A stretch of 64,000 bases of DNA from a bacterium (GTDB lineage: Bacteria; Myxococcota_A; Bradymonadia; UBA7976; UBA1532), in assembly GCA_030427205.1 (NCBI GenBank), contig JAUHXC010000005.1, forward strand, positions 248,001-312,000, in the 5' to 3' direction. Made by a program: the position numbers and the translations under genes. This document shows positions 17,519 to 25,381 of this stretch, piece by piece (position 1 is the stretch's first letter; each line of letters begins with the position of its first letter). The notes beneath the pieces are model-generated. The model worked only from the letters and a program-made list of their open reading frames with translations, searched no databases and had not been told where the DNA came from.

Positions 17519-18231
17519 GCCGCCGCCTCCGCGCCGAGGGTCTCGCGATAGAGCACCGCCAGATCGCCCTCGACCGGGCCCTCGTAGGCCTTGCGGCCCC
17601 GGCGCAGGATGAGCGCGCGATCGGCCAACGCCCCGGTGGCCGCCAGATCGTGGCTGGCCATGACCACCACCGCCCCGCGGTCGCGCTCGGCGCCGAAGAG
17701 GCGCACCGCCATCGCCACGCCGGCGCGGTCGAGGCCGGTCAGCGGCTCGTCGAGCAGCAGCAGCTTCGGACCGGGCAAGAGCGCCCGGGCGATGGTCAGC
17801 CGCTGGGCCATGCCCCGGCTGAAGTCACCGGCGGGGCGGTCGGCGTCGCGGGCGAGGCCCACCTCGCCCAGCAGGTGCTCGATGCGCGCGTCGAGGTCGA
17901 GCACGCCGTAGAGCTTGCCGAAGAAGCGCAGGTTCTCCCGAGCGCTCAGCGGGCGATAGAGCATCGTGCGGTGGCCGACGTAGCCCACCAGCGCCCGCGC
18001 CGACGGGTCGTCGTGGGAGACGTCGCCGTAGCGCACTTCGCCCTCGCTGGGGCGCATCAGGGTCGAGAGGATGCCCATCAGCGTCGACTTGCCGGCCCCG
18101 TTGGGCCCGAGCAGCGCGGTGACGGTGCCGGCGGGGAAGGTCGCGTCGAGCGCGACGAGCGCGTAGTCGTCGTCGTAGAGCCGACCCAGGCCGCGGGTGC
18201 GTACGGTGAGTCCGGCGGCCCCGCCGGTCAC
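17515..18231 (-). CDS. ccmA: Heme exporter ATP-binding protein CcmA
   Basis: 238 residues. The reading frame is open far upstream, but the GTG at 18231 overlaps the preceding stop by four bases (GTGA) and gives a normal-length CcmA. Walker A is GPNGAGKST; the signature region is DFSRGMAQRLTIARALL, with FSRGM in place of LSGGQ as is usual in CcmA; Walker B is LLLLDEPLTGLD; the switch His lies in VVVMASHDL. ATP hydrolysis by CcmA drives release of heme-loaded CcmE from the complex. Confidence 0.94.
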   Translation of the reverse strand: MTGGAAGLTVRTRGLGRLYDDDYALVALDATFPAGTVTALLGPNGAGKSTLMGILSTLMRPSEGEVRYGDVSHDDPSARALVGYVGHRTMLYRPLSARENLRFFGKLYGVLDLDARIEHLLGEVGLARDADRPAGDFSRGMAQRLTIARALLPGPKLLLLDEPLTGLDRAGVAMAVRLFGAERDRGAVVVMASHDLAATGALADRALILRRGRKAYEGPVEGDLAVLYRETLGAEAAA

Positions 18232-19499
18232 TTGCCGTCCAGGCGGTCCAGCGCCTTGTACAGCGAGACGAGGCGGGCGGTGATCGCCTCGCGCTCGCGC
18301 TCGAAGCGGGCCTTGGACATCTTGCCCTTCTCCACCGCGCGGCGCATGCGGGCCAGCGCCCGCACCAGCCGGTCGCGCTCGGCGACGAGGTGGCTGCGCG
18401 ACATCACCGCGCCCTCGGCGTCGGCCGGGCGGCGGAAGCCGAAGATCACCACCCCGATGACCCCCAGGATGCCGCCGACCAGCAGCCACAGGTTCAGCTT
18501 GCCGCGCCCGGGCAGGTTGGTGATCGCGAAGCGGATGGGCTCGCCCGGCTCGAGCGTGCTGCCCTCGCTGTCGAGCACCTGAAAGCGTCGATCGTCGGGC
18601 TGCTCGACCGGGCGCACCGAGCCGAACGCGCCGCGGGTCACCAGGGTCAGCGGGATGGCCTCGCGGGCGCGGGGCTGCTTGTGCTGCGGCACCACCGCCA
18701 TCACCCCGCGGGTGCGCACGGGCATCGGCTGGTTCCACTCGTAGCTCTCGGGGCCGTACGGCAGGGTGTAGACCACCTGCACGTGCGCCGGGCGACCGAC
18801 ACCCTGGGGCAGCATCGCGCCCTTGTACCAGACGCTGGTGCCGCGCACCTCGAGGGTGGGGTTGTGCTCGTCGTGCAGCTCGGGGTGTTTGGCGCCGGCG
18901 GGCATGGGCAGCTCGAGGCCGCCGCCGGGCAGGGCGGCGCAGTTCACCGCCAGCGGGCCGTCGTTGTAGAGCCGGATGTCGTGGCGCACGACCAGCGACT
19001 CTTCGTCGGGGAACATCTCGATGTGGTGCTCGGCGCTGAGCGACGCGGTATCGGTCGTGACGTCGTGCACGACCATCTCGACCACCGTGCCGTCCTGGGG
19101 CACGCCGCTGAACTCGTGGGGGAAGCGCACGCCCTGGAAGTCGGCCCAGGTGCGGTAGCTGATCATGCCCTGCACCTCGGGGTTCGACGGGATGCCGGTG
19201 AGCATCGTCGTGCCGTCGTCGCCGGTGGTGCCGTGATAGTCCTTCACCTTCGAGCCGCCGGCGATGATGCTCATCGCCACCGCGATGCCCGCGGGGGCTT
19301 GCCGGGTCTGGCCGTCGGCGCTGCGGATGTAGACGATCACCTTGACGTCGTGGCGCTTCATCGCCGCGAGGAAGGGCGGCAGCCCGCCAGCGGCCGCCGG
19401 GGGTTTGGCCGCCTCGCCGCCATACTGGGCCAGCGCCGGCGGAGCGAGCAGCATCACGGCCGCGGCCGCGAGCGCGCAGCGGATCATCGCGCCGTTCAT
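18228..19499 (-). CDS. Secreted, membrane-anchored accessory protein of the ccm operon
   Basis: 423 residues from the ATG at 19499, which overlaps the preceding stop by one base; the frame is open 50 codons further but only the downstream Met opens a signal peptide (ending PPALAQ). A long beta-rich extracytoplasmic region (about 45-350) contains a carboxypeptidase-regulatory-like part with the TGDDGTTMLTGIP pattern. One C-terminal membrane helix (LNLWLLVGGILGVIGVVIFGF) follows. The protein ends in a cytoplasmic coiled hairpin, LVRALARMRRAVEKGKMSKARFEREREAITARL, similar in pattern to the helical hairpin of CcmI-like proteins. It is not a known Ccm subunit. Placement between ccmF and ccmA with tight coupling implies a job in cytochrome c maturation. 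Confidence 0.75.
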   Translation of the reverse strand: MNGAMIRCALAAAAVMLLAPPALAQYGGEAAKPPAAAGGLPPFLAAMKRHDVKVIVYIRSADGQTRQAPAGIAVAMSIIAGGSKVKDYHGTTGDDGTTMLTGIPSNPEVQGMISYRTWADFQGVRFPHEFSGVPQDGTVVEMVVHDVTTDTASLSAEHHIEMFPDEESLVVRHDIRLYNDGPLAVNCAALPGGGLELPMPAGAKHPELHDEHNPTLEVRGTSVWYKGAMLPQGVGRPAHVQVVYTLPYGPESYEWNQPMPVRTRGVMAVVPQHKQPRAREAIPLTLVTRGAFGSVRPVEQPDDRRFQVLDSEGSTLEPGEPIRFAITNLPGRGKLNLWLLVGGILGVIGVVIFGFRRPADAEGAVMSRSHLVAERDRLVRALARMRRAVEKGKMSKARFEREREAITARLVSLYKALDRLDGK

Positions 19500-20278
19500 C
19501 ACGCCCCCTCCCCGTCGACCCGCTCGCCGCAGGCCTTGCAGAACTTCGCGCCGAGCCGGTTGGCGGACCCGCAGTGGGCGCAGGCCCGCATCACCTTGGC
19601 CCCGCAGCCATCGCAGAAGCGGGCGTCGGCGGCGAGCGCCGTGCCGCATTGCGCGCAGTCGCCGGTGGGCACCTCGCCGGGGCCGAGCACGATGGCGGCG
19701 CCCGGCTCGTCCGCGGCACCAAGGGCGCCGCTCTCGGCGCCCTCATCCGGGGATGCCGCGGGCTTCGCAGGGGCCGCCTGCGCGCCCGCTGCGGCCGATC
19801 CGGTCTCGGCGGCGGCCTCGCCTTTGCTCAGGCTCGCTGCGGGCTTCGCGCGGGCCTCCGGGGCCGCCTGCGAGGCATCTGCGGCGTCGGTCGAAGCGCC
19901 CTCGGCCCCGCCGCCGTCGCGATCGGCCCGCTTGCGAGCGGCGTCGGCCAGGGTCTGCTCGACCTGGGCGTCGATGCGCCCGTCGTAGACCTCACGCCGG
20001 GCGTCGATCTGCTTGTCGAGCTCGACCGCCTCGAGGGCGTAGCGCGTGCGCAGGGCTTCGAGGTCGCGGGCGTCGATCTTGTGCAGGGCCGCCTCGAACT
20101 CGAGCTCCTGCAGTTCGGCGAGCAGCTGGTCGCGGCGTTCGAGCAGCTGCAGCGACTCGTCTTCGACGCGCTGCCACTCTGCGGCGGTGACCACCCCGCT
20201 CTCGACCAGCGGACGCACCGTCTGGACGAGCAGATAGATCGCGACCAACCCGGCCGCTATGGCGAAGAACAACAACAT
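19499..20278 (-). CDS. CcmI-like membrane protein with two C-terminal zinc ribbons
   Basis: 259 residues. An N-terminal membrane helix (residues 1-18) leads to a coiled hairpin, LLAELQELEFEAALHKIDARDLEALRTRYALEAVEL, that matches the pattern in the N-terminal part of CcmI-type proteins. An Ala/Asp-rich linker is followed by four CxxC pairs (CAQC, CDGC, CAHC, CKAC, about 208-252), giving two zinc ribbons. CcmI normally chaperones apocytochrome to the heme lyase; here its TPR part is absent and replaced by zinc ribbons. It is separated by 115 bases from ccmF and overlaps the next gene by one base. Confidence 0.7.
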   Translation of the reverse strand: MLLFFAIAAGLVAIYLLVQTVRPLVESGVVTAAEWQRVEDESLQLLERRDQLLAELQELEFEAALHKIDARDLEALRTRYALEAVELDKQIDARREVYDGRIDAQVEQTLADAARKRADRDGGGAEGASTDAADASQAAPEARAKPAASLSKGEAAAETGSAAAGAQAAPAKPAASPDEGAESGALGAADEPGAAIVLGPGEVPTGDCAQCGTALAADARFCDGCGAKVMRACAHCGSANRLGAKFCKACGERVDGEGA

Positions 20279-20393
20279 GGGCAGCAGTCTCTGGCAGATG
20301 GCGCGAAAGGTCCAGGAACGGGCGGGCGCGCGGCTGTTCGGGGCCTCCTCGGCGTCTCGGGTCGTCGGTCGAGTGTGGGCGGCGGGCTGCGGC

Positions 20394-22823
20394 TCAGTCG
20401 AGCCGGGCCCGAGCGAGCGGCTGCGGCGCCGGCGCGCCGGCCGGGCTCGACTTGCGTCGCCGGCGACGGGCGGCGGCGAACACCGGGTACTTCGCCTGCT
20501 CGGGCCACACCGCGAAGATCACCCCGAAGAGCAGGATCGCCCCGCCGATCCACATGTGCAGGATCATCGGGTTGTAGTGGGCCATGATCTCGGCCTGATT
20601 GAACCGCGGCTTCATGGCGATCAGCGTGGCGTAGACGTTGCCCTTCCACAGGAAGATCTCGTCCTTCTCGCTGGTCACCCGCGACATCTTGACGTTGGCC
20701 CCGTGGTAGTTGCGCCGGCTGGGCCACAGCTCGGCGATGAACTCACCCCGCGAGCCGTCGTCGTTGCGCTGGTAGACCTTGAACTTGGCGAACCACTCGC
20801 TGTACTCGCGGTTCTCGATCATCTCGAAGCCGGTGAACTCGAGCTCTTTGTCTTCGAGCACATGGCTCTCGCCGATGGCGTTGAACGTCAGGTCCTGCTC
20901 GGTCTTGAGGCCGGTGCCGATGAAGCCGAGGAACAGCCCGGCGAAGCCGATGTGGGTCAGGTAGCCGCCGTAGCGCCGCTTCTGCTTGGTGACCAGCTTC
21001 GTCAGCGCGGTCACCCAGCCCTCGCCCGTCGAGCGGGCGCGCACCGAGGCGCCGCGCACGAACTCCCACACCATCGTGTAGAGCACGAAGAAGACACCCC
21101 AGAAGCCCAGCAACGCATAGACCCCGGTCAGCTCGGCCACCAACGGCAGCCGCCCGAGCGGCACCTCGCCGTAGGGGATGTCGGTGTTCGCGATGTGCGT
21201 CTTGAGGTGGTAGACGTCGCCGAAGTAGATGATGGCGGTCGCGACGGTGGCCACCAGCGTCGGCGCCAGGAAGTTCCGCACGAAGCTCTTGCGGGTCATC
21301 TTGCGCCACGGGATGAGCGGGCCGACCCCCATCAGGAAGAGCAGCGCGAGGCCGCCGGGCACCATCCAGGCGTTGAACCAGGGCGCGGTGTACTTGGTCT
21401 CCTGCCACAGGAAGGCGCTGATCTTCTCGCCGATGGTGCCGAACATCACGACGCCGACGAGGCCGAGCAGCAAGAGGTTGTTGAGCAGGAAGACGCCCTC
21501 GCGGCTGGCGAGGCTGTCGACGCCGCCGCCGTCGGTCAGCCCGGCCTTGGCGTCCATGCGCCAGCGCACGGCCACCGCCAGCGCGGGGCCGACGATCCAG
21601 GCGAAGAGGCTGAGCAGCACCACCACGAAGAGATCCATCGGCAGGCTGCCGTCGGCCCGCACGAAGGCCATCATCGGCCAGAACACGATGGCGGCGATCG
21701 AGCAGAGGAAGGCGATGGTCCAGCCCTTCCACTTGCCGGGCCCGGTGAAGAGCGCCTTGGCCTGCGGATCGTCGACCGTCTGGTCGTCGCGCCCGCCGCG
21801 CAGGGAGCCGTCGAGCACCCGCCACGCCAGCAGCATCAGCGAGAAGATCGTCAGGCCGACGAGCAGCACGACGAAGTACACGCCCACGTCGCTCTGGGCG
21901 AAGGTATGCACCGAGTCGATGAGGCCCGACCGGGTGAGGAAGGTGCCGAAGATGGTCAGGAAGAAGGTGAACAGCACCAGGAAGAAGTTCCACGTGCGCA
22001 GGAGCCCGCGGCGCTCTTGGATCATCACCGAGTGCAGGTAGGCGGTGGCGACGATCCACGGCATGAACGAGGCGTTCTCGACCGGATCCCAGCCCCAGAA
22101 GCCACCCCAGCCGAGCTCCTGGTAGGCCCACATGCCGCCGAAGAGGTTGCCGACCGACAAGAGACCCCACGAGATGACCGCGTAGCCCCGGGTGGTCTTG
22201 ATCCAGGCGTCGTCGCGCCGCTTGTGGATGAGCGCGGCCACCGCGAAGGCGAAGGGCACGGTGAACCAGACGTAGCCGCTGAGGATGCTCGGCGGGTGGA
22301 AGGTCATCGCCGGGTTCTGCAGCAAGGGTTCGAGCCCGCGACCGTTGATCGGCGGCTCGTTGATGAGGAAGCGCTCGAAGGGGTTGGCCTCGATGACCAT
22401 CAGCATCAGGAAGAACGCCTGCATGCCGAGCAGCACCGTGAGCACGGTGGGCAGGATGTCGCGGTTCTTCTCGCGGTTCTGATAGATGACGATGCCGGTG
22501 CAGACGCCGAGCACCAGCGACCAGAACATCAACGAGCCCGCCTGACCGCCCCAGAAGGCGGAGATCAGGTAGTACCAGGGCATGTTGTTGTCGCTGTAGC
22601 GGGCGACGTATTTGTTGGCGTAGTCGTGGGTGATGAACGCGTTGGCCAGCAGGAACGACGCGCAGACGATCATGCCGGTCAGCGCGTAGCCGGCCCGCTC
22701 GCCGGCGATCAAGAGCCGGCCGTCTTCGCGTCGCTTGCCGACGATGCTGGCCAGCGCGGCGAAGACCGCGACGACGATACCGGCGTGCAGCAGGAAGCTG
22801 CCGATGGCGTTGGTGTCGATCAT
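20394..22823 (-). CDS. ccmF: Cytochrome c heme lyase subunit CcmF
   Basis: 809 residues, larger than the roughly 650 of E. coli CcmF, with about 15 membrane helices. The heme-handling motif WGGFWGWDPVEN (239-250) is intact, and conserved His are present in TFHPPSILSGYVWF and SVHTFAQSDVGVYF. A periplasmic domain follows near residues 680-760, and the protein ends in a membrane helix plus a basic tail. CcmF transfers heme from CcmE to apocytochrome. No CcmH-like CxxC partner is encoded nearby. Confidence 0.95.
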   Translation of the reverse strand: MIDTNAIGSFLLHAGIVVAVFAALASIVGKRREDGRLLIAGERAGYALTGMIVCASFLLANAFITHDYANKYVARYSDNNMPWYYLISAFWGGQAGSLMFWSLVLGVCTGIVIYQNREKNRDILPTVLTVLLGMQAFFLMLMVIEANPFERFLINEPPINGRGLEPLLQNPAMTFHPPSILSGYVWFTVPFAFAVAALIHKRRDDAWIKTTRGYAVISWGLLSVGNLFGGMWAYQELGWGGFWGWDPVENASFMPWIVATAYLHSVMIQERRGLLRTWNFFLVLFTFFLTIFGTFLTRSGLIDSVHTFAQSDVGVYFVVLLVGLTIFSLMLLAWRVLDGSLRGGRDDQTVDDPQAKALFTGPGKWKGWTIAFLCSIAAIVFWPMMAFVRADGSLPMDLFVVVLLSLFAWIVGPALAVAVRWRMDAKAGLTDGGGVDSLASREGVFLLNNLLLLGLVGVVMFGTIGEKISAFLWQETKYTAPWFNAWMVPGGLALLFLMGVGPLIPWRKMTRKSFVRNFLAPTLVATVATAIIYFGDVYHLKTHIANTDIPYGEVPLGRLPLVAELTGVYALLGFWGVFFVLYTMVWEFVRGASVRARSTGEGWVTALTKLVTKQKRRYGGYLTHIGFAGLFLGFIGTGLKTEQDLTFNAIGESHVLEDKELEFTGFEMIENREYSEWFAKFKVYQRNDDGSRGEFIAELWPSRRNYHGANVKMSRVTSEKDEIFLWKGNVYATLIAMKPRFNQAEIMAHYNPMILHMWIGGAILLFGVIFAVWPEQAKYPVFAAARRRRRKSSPAGAPAPQPLARARLD

Positions 22824-22917
22824 GCGCCTGCTCCCCCACGACGCCGATGGCGTCGGGTCTCTGAGATCAAGTCAACGCGGGCCGTGGCCCGAAGCCCCGC
22901 GCAGGGGCACGCCCGGG

Positions 22918-23457
22918 TCAGTAGCCGCCGGCCGAGTCGCCATAGGGCTTCTGCCCCGACTTCTCGCCGTGGGGCTGCCCCGGCTTCTGCCCGGTCGCCT
23001 CGAGCTGCTGCCGCGCCTCGGGCGACAAGCCGCCCTCGTACTTCGAGGGGCACTTGGCGATCACCTCGGTGGCGACCAGGGTGCCGTCGGCCTTGAGCAT
23101 GCCTTCGACGACGACCTCGCGGCCCTCGGCGAAGACGTCGGGCATCGCGCCATCGTAGAGGACCGGCATCGCCGCCTCGGTCTTGCCGATGATGGCGAAG
23201 CGATGCAGCGTCGTGCCCTCGGTGGTGCGGTAGCTGCCGGCGGCGACGTCGCCCTTCACCCGGATCGGGCGGTCGGGCGGGATGGTCGCGGCGACGGCTT
23301 CGTCGACCTCCATGAACCACTGCCCGCCCTGGGTGGCGCTGCCCATGAAGACGTAGAACAGCCCCACCACGACGACCAGCCCGATCACGAGCCGGGCGCG
23401 CTTGAACATCTCGCGCCGGGCGGCCTGCTGCTTCTGCTCGTCGGTCTGCTCGCTCAT
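22918..23457 (-). CDS. ccmE: Heme chaperone CcmE, Cys-type (CxxxY) variant
   Basis: 179 residues from the ATG at 23457 (GAGGA site at good distance). One N-terminal membrane anchor (RLVIGLVVVVGLFYVFM) precedes an OB-fold: GDVAAGSYRTTEGTTLHRFAI, then PDVFAEGREVVVEGML and VATEVIAKCPSKYEGG. In standard CcmE the last segment reads KHDExYxP with a covalent heme-binding His. Here the position is Cys136 in CPSKY (CxxxY, Tyr140). This is the variant described in archaea and some deltaproteobacteria, in which heme is bound through Cys and CcmH is absent. The Gly/Lys-rich tail is flexible. Confidence 0.92.
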   Translation of the reverse strand: MSEQTDEQKQQAARREMFKRARLVIGLVVVVGLFYVFMGSATQGGQWFMEVDEAVAATIPPDRPIRVKGDVAAGSYRTTEGTTLHRFAIIGKTEAAMPVLYDGAMPDVFAEGREVVVEGMLKADGTLVATEVIAKCPSKYEGGLSPEARQQLEATGQKPGQPHGEKSGQKPYGDSAGGY

Positions 23458-23549
23458 GTCATCCTCGATGTGGTCGCCGCGTGGGCCGACCATTCTAGCG
23501 TACCTGCGGCCCATCCTTCACGTTCGTGGATGTTTCGCCGGTCTTCGGT

Positions 23550-24617
23550 TCAACCCCCGATGCCGGTCATCACGGCAAGGGGGACTGTGATTTCTGCCGC
23601 GGCGTCGCTCATCCGATGTGCCGGGCGCTTGCCGAGCACCGCCGCGCGCACCCTGTCGACGATCGCGTCGTGCGGGGCGCCGCTCCGCATCGCTTGCAAG
23701 ATCGAGACCTCGCTGTCGTCGGCGAGGCACGCCCGCAGCCCGCCCCGCGCCGTCAGGCGCGCGCGGTTGCACGCCGCGCAGAAGCCGTCGTCGGACATGG
23801 GGCTGATGAGCCCCACCTCGCGGCCGGCGCTGGGGCCTGCGGTCACCACCCAGTACTCGGCGGGGCCGCGCGGCAGATCGCCGCGGGGACGGCCGCGATG
23901 CCGCAGGGGCAGGCTCTCGCGCAGCTCGGCGAGCATGGCGTCGGTGGTCAGGCGGCGGGTCTCGCTCTGAAAGCCCAAGCCGCCGATGGGCATCAGCTCG
24001 ATGAAGCGCGGCAGCCAGCCTTCGGCCCAGCAACGGCGCGCGATGTCGGCCAGCTCGCCGTCGTTGACCCCGCGGATGCCGACGGCGTTGATGCGGATGT
24101 TCTCGAACCCGACCCGGCCGGCGGCGGCGAGCCCGGCGAGCACCCGATCGAGGTCGCCGCCGCGGGTGATCTCGGCGAAGCGGCCGCGGTCGAAGGTGTC
24201 GAGGCTGACGTTGAGCACCCGCAGCCCGGCGGCGTAGAGCGACTCGGCGTGGCGTTCGAGCAGGTGCCCGTTGGTGGTCATGGCCACTTCGCGGATGCCG
24301 GGGGTCTCGGCGATCCAGCGGACGAGCTGCACCACGCCCTTGCGCACGAGCGGCTCGCCGCCGGTGATGCGCACCCGCTCGACGCCGAGCCCGGCCATGA
24401 TGCGGACGAACGCGGCGCTCTCTTCGAGCGTGAGCAGCTCTTCGCGGCGGGTCTGGGCGAAGCCCTCTTCGGGCATGCAGTAGCTGCAGCGGTAATTGCA
24501 GCGATCGGTCACCGACACCCGCAGGTAGCGGATCGTGCGCCGCGAGCGATCGGTCAAGGGGTCGATGACCGGCAGCGACTCACGGGCGGGCGGCGGTGTC
24601 GTCGTCGTCGAGTGCAC
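23550..24617 (-). CDS. moaA: GTP 3',8-cyclase MoaA (molybdenum cofactor synthesis)
   Basis: About 355 residues. The radical-SAM cluster motif CNYRCSYC (Cys40, 44, 47) follows RYLRVSVTDR, and the second 4Fe-4S cluster motif is near the C-terminus in FCAACNRARLTARGGLRACL. The protein ends in the conserved Gly-Gly tail (GIGG). MoaA converts GTP to 3',8-cyclo-7,8-dihydro-GTP. I use the GTG at 24617, which gives the usual spacing to the first motif; the ATG at 24683 in the same frame is the alternative. No other moa gene is in the window. It is the first gene of the minus-strand run leading into ccmE. Confidence 0.92.
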   Translation of the reverse strand: MHSTTTTPPPARESLPVIDPLTDRSRRTIRYLRVSVTDRCNYRCSYCMPEEGFAQTRREELLTLEESAAFVRIMAGLGVERVRITGGEPLVRKGVVQLVRWIAETPGIREVAMTTNGHLLERHAESLYAAGLRVLNVSLDTFDRGRFAEITRGGDLDRVLAGLAAAGRVGFENIRINAVGIRGVNDGELADIARRCWAEGWLPRFIELMPIGGLGFQSETRRLTTDAMLAELRESLPLRHRGRPRGDLPRGPAEYWVVTAGPSAGREVGLISPMSDDGFCAACNRARLTARGGLRACLADDSEVSILQAMRSGAPHDAIVDRVRAAVLGKRPAHRMSDAAAEITVPLAVMTGIGG

Positions 24618-24728
24618 GCTGTCTCGTAGCCTGACTGCCCCCGGCAGGGCAAGCGTGGCGGGCCGAACCGGGTGCGAGGGCATTCGATGCTGCGCGGCCG
24701 AATCGGGTCGCCGGAAAAATCCCACGGG

Positions 24729-24737
24729 TGCTATACC
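24729..24737 (+). promoter_or_regulatory. Candidate extended -10 promoter for the thioredoxin-like gene
   Basis: TGCTATACC has the TG-N-TATAC form of an extended -10 element, with an A-rich patch (GGAAAAAT) just upstream. A start about six bases downstream would fall on the GTG at 24744, which lacks a ribosome-binding site, suggesting a leaderless transcript. Confidence 0.4.
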
Positions 24738-24743
24738 CGAGCC

Positions 24744-25319
24744 GTGAGCGCCGCGCATCCGCAACCGTCGAGCCCGCCGCCGGCCGATCGGACCGACATC
24801 GACCCCCCGGCCTCCACCGGCCGCCGTCTGCTGCGCCTGCTGCGGGAGCTGGCGATCTTCGCGGTGCTGGCCCTCGTCGCGCTGGGGGTGGCCGGGCGAC
24901 TGCGGGCGCCGGATCTGCCGCCCGAGGCGCCCGGGTTCACCCTGCTCGACCTGGACGGCGCGCCGGTGCGCCTCGCGGACTACGCCGGGCGGCCGGTGGT
25001 GCTCAACTTCTGGGCGACCTGGTGCATGCCGTGCCGGCTCGAGGCGCCGAGCTTCGACGCCTTCGCCCGGGCCAACCCCGACATCCCGGTGCTGGGCATC
25101 GCGGCGGACGGTACGCCCGACGCGTTGCGGGTGGCCGCCGACGAGCTGGGCATGTCGTATCGCATCCTGCGGGGCGATCGCGTGACGCAGGAGGCCTACG
25201 GGGTGACGGTCTATCCCACGACGGTCGTGGTCGATTCCGACGGGCGCGTGGCGACGAGTCATGTCGGGCTGATGCTCGGGCCTCATCTCTGGCTGGCGAC
25301 CCGGGGGCTCGCCCGCTGA
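24744..25319 (+). CDS. Membrane-anchored thioredoxin-like protein, TlpA/ResA type
   Basis: 191 residues from the GTG at 24744 (frame open to an ATG at 24672). A Pro-rich cytoplasmic N-terminus is followed by one membrane helix (LAIFAVLALVALGVAG) and a periplasmic thioredoxin fold of the AhpC/TSA-Redoxin type. The active site is WCMPC (Cys94, Cys97) in NFWATWCMPC, and the cis-Pro loop is VYPTTVVVD. Such proteins reduce the CxxCH heme-site disulfides of apocytochromes, so its position opposite the ccm operon suggests the CcmG role. Resistance to oxidative stress or another thiol-redox role cannot be excluded. Confidence 0.88.
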   Translation: MSAAHPQPSSPPPADRTDIDPPASTGRRLLRLLRELAIFAVLALVALGVAGRLRAPDLPPEAPGFTLLDLDGAPVRLADYAGRPVVLNFWATWCMPCRLEAPSFDAFARANPDIPVLGIAADGTPDALRVAADELGMSYRILRGDRVTQEAYGVTVYPTTVVVDSDGRVATSHVGLMLGPHLWLATRGLAR

Positions 25320-25381
25320 GCCGGGTCGCGAAGGCGCCCCTTGGGAACCTGATCAGCGTCAGCGCGGGCCGATGAACCGGA

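Noticed and set aside
20259..23096. A 945-codon + strand frame opposite ccmF
   Set aside because: Composition is a low-complexity mirror of CcmF membrane helices; CcmF motifs on the minus strand are decisive.
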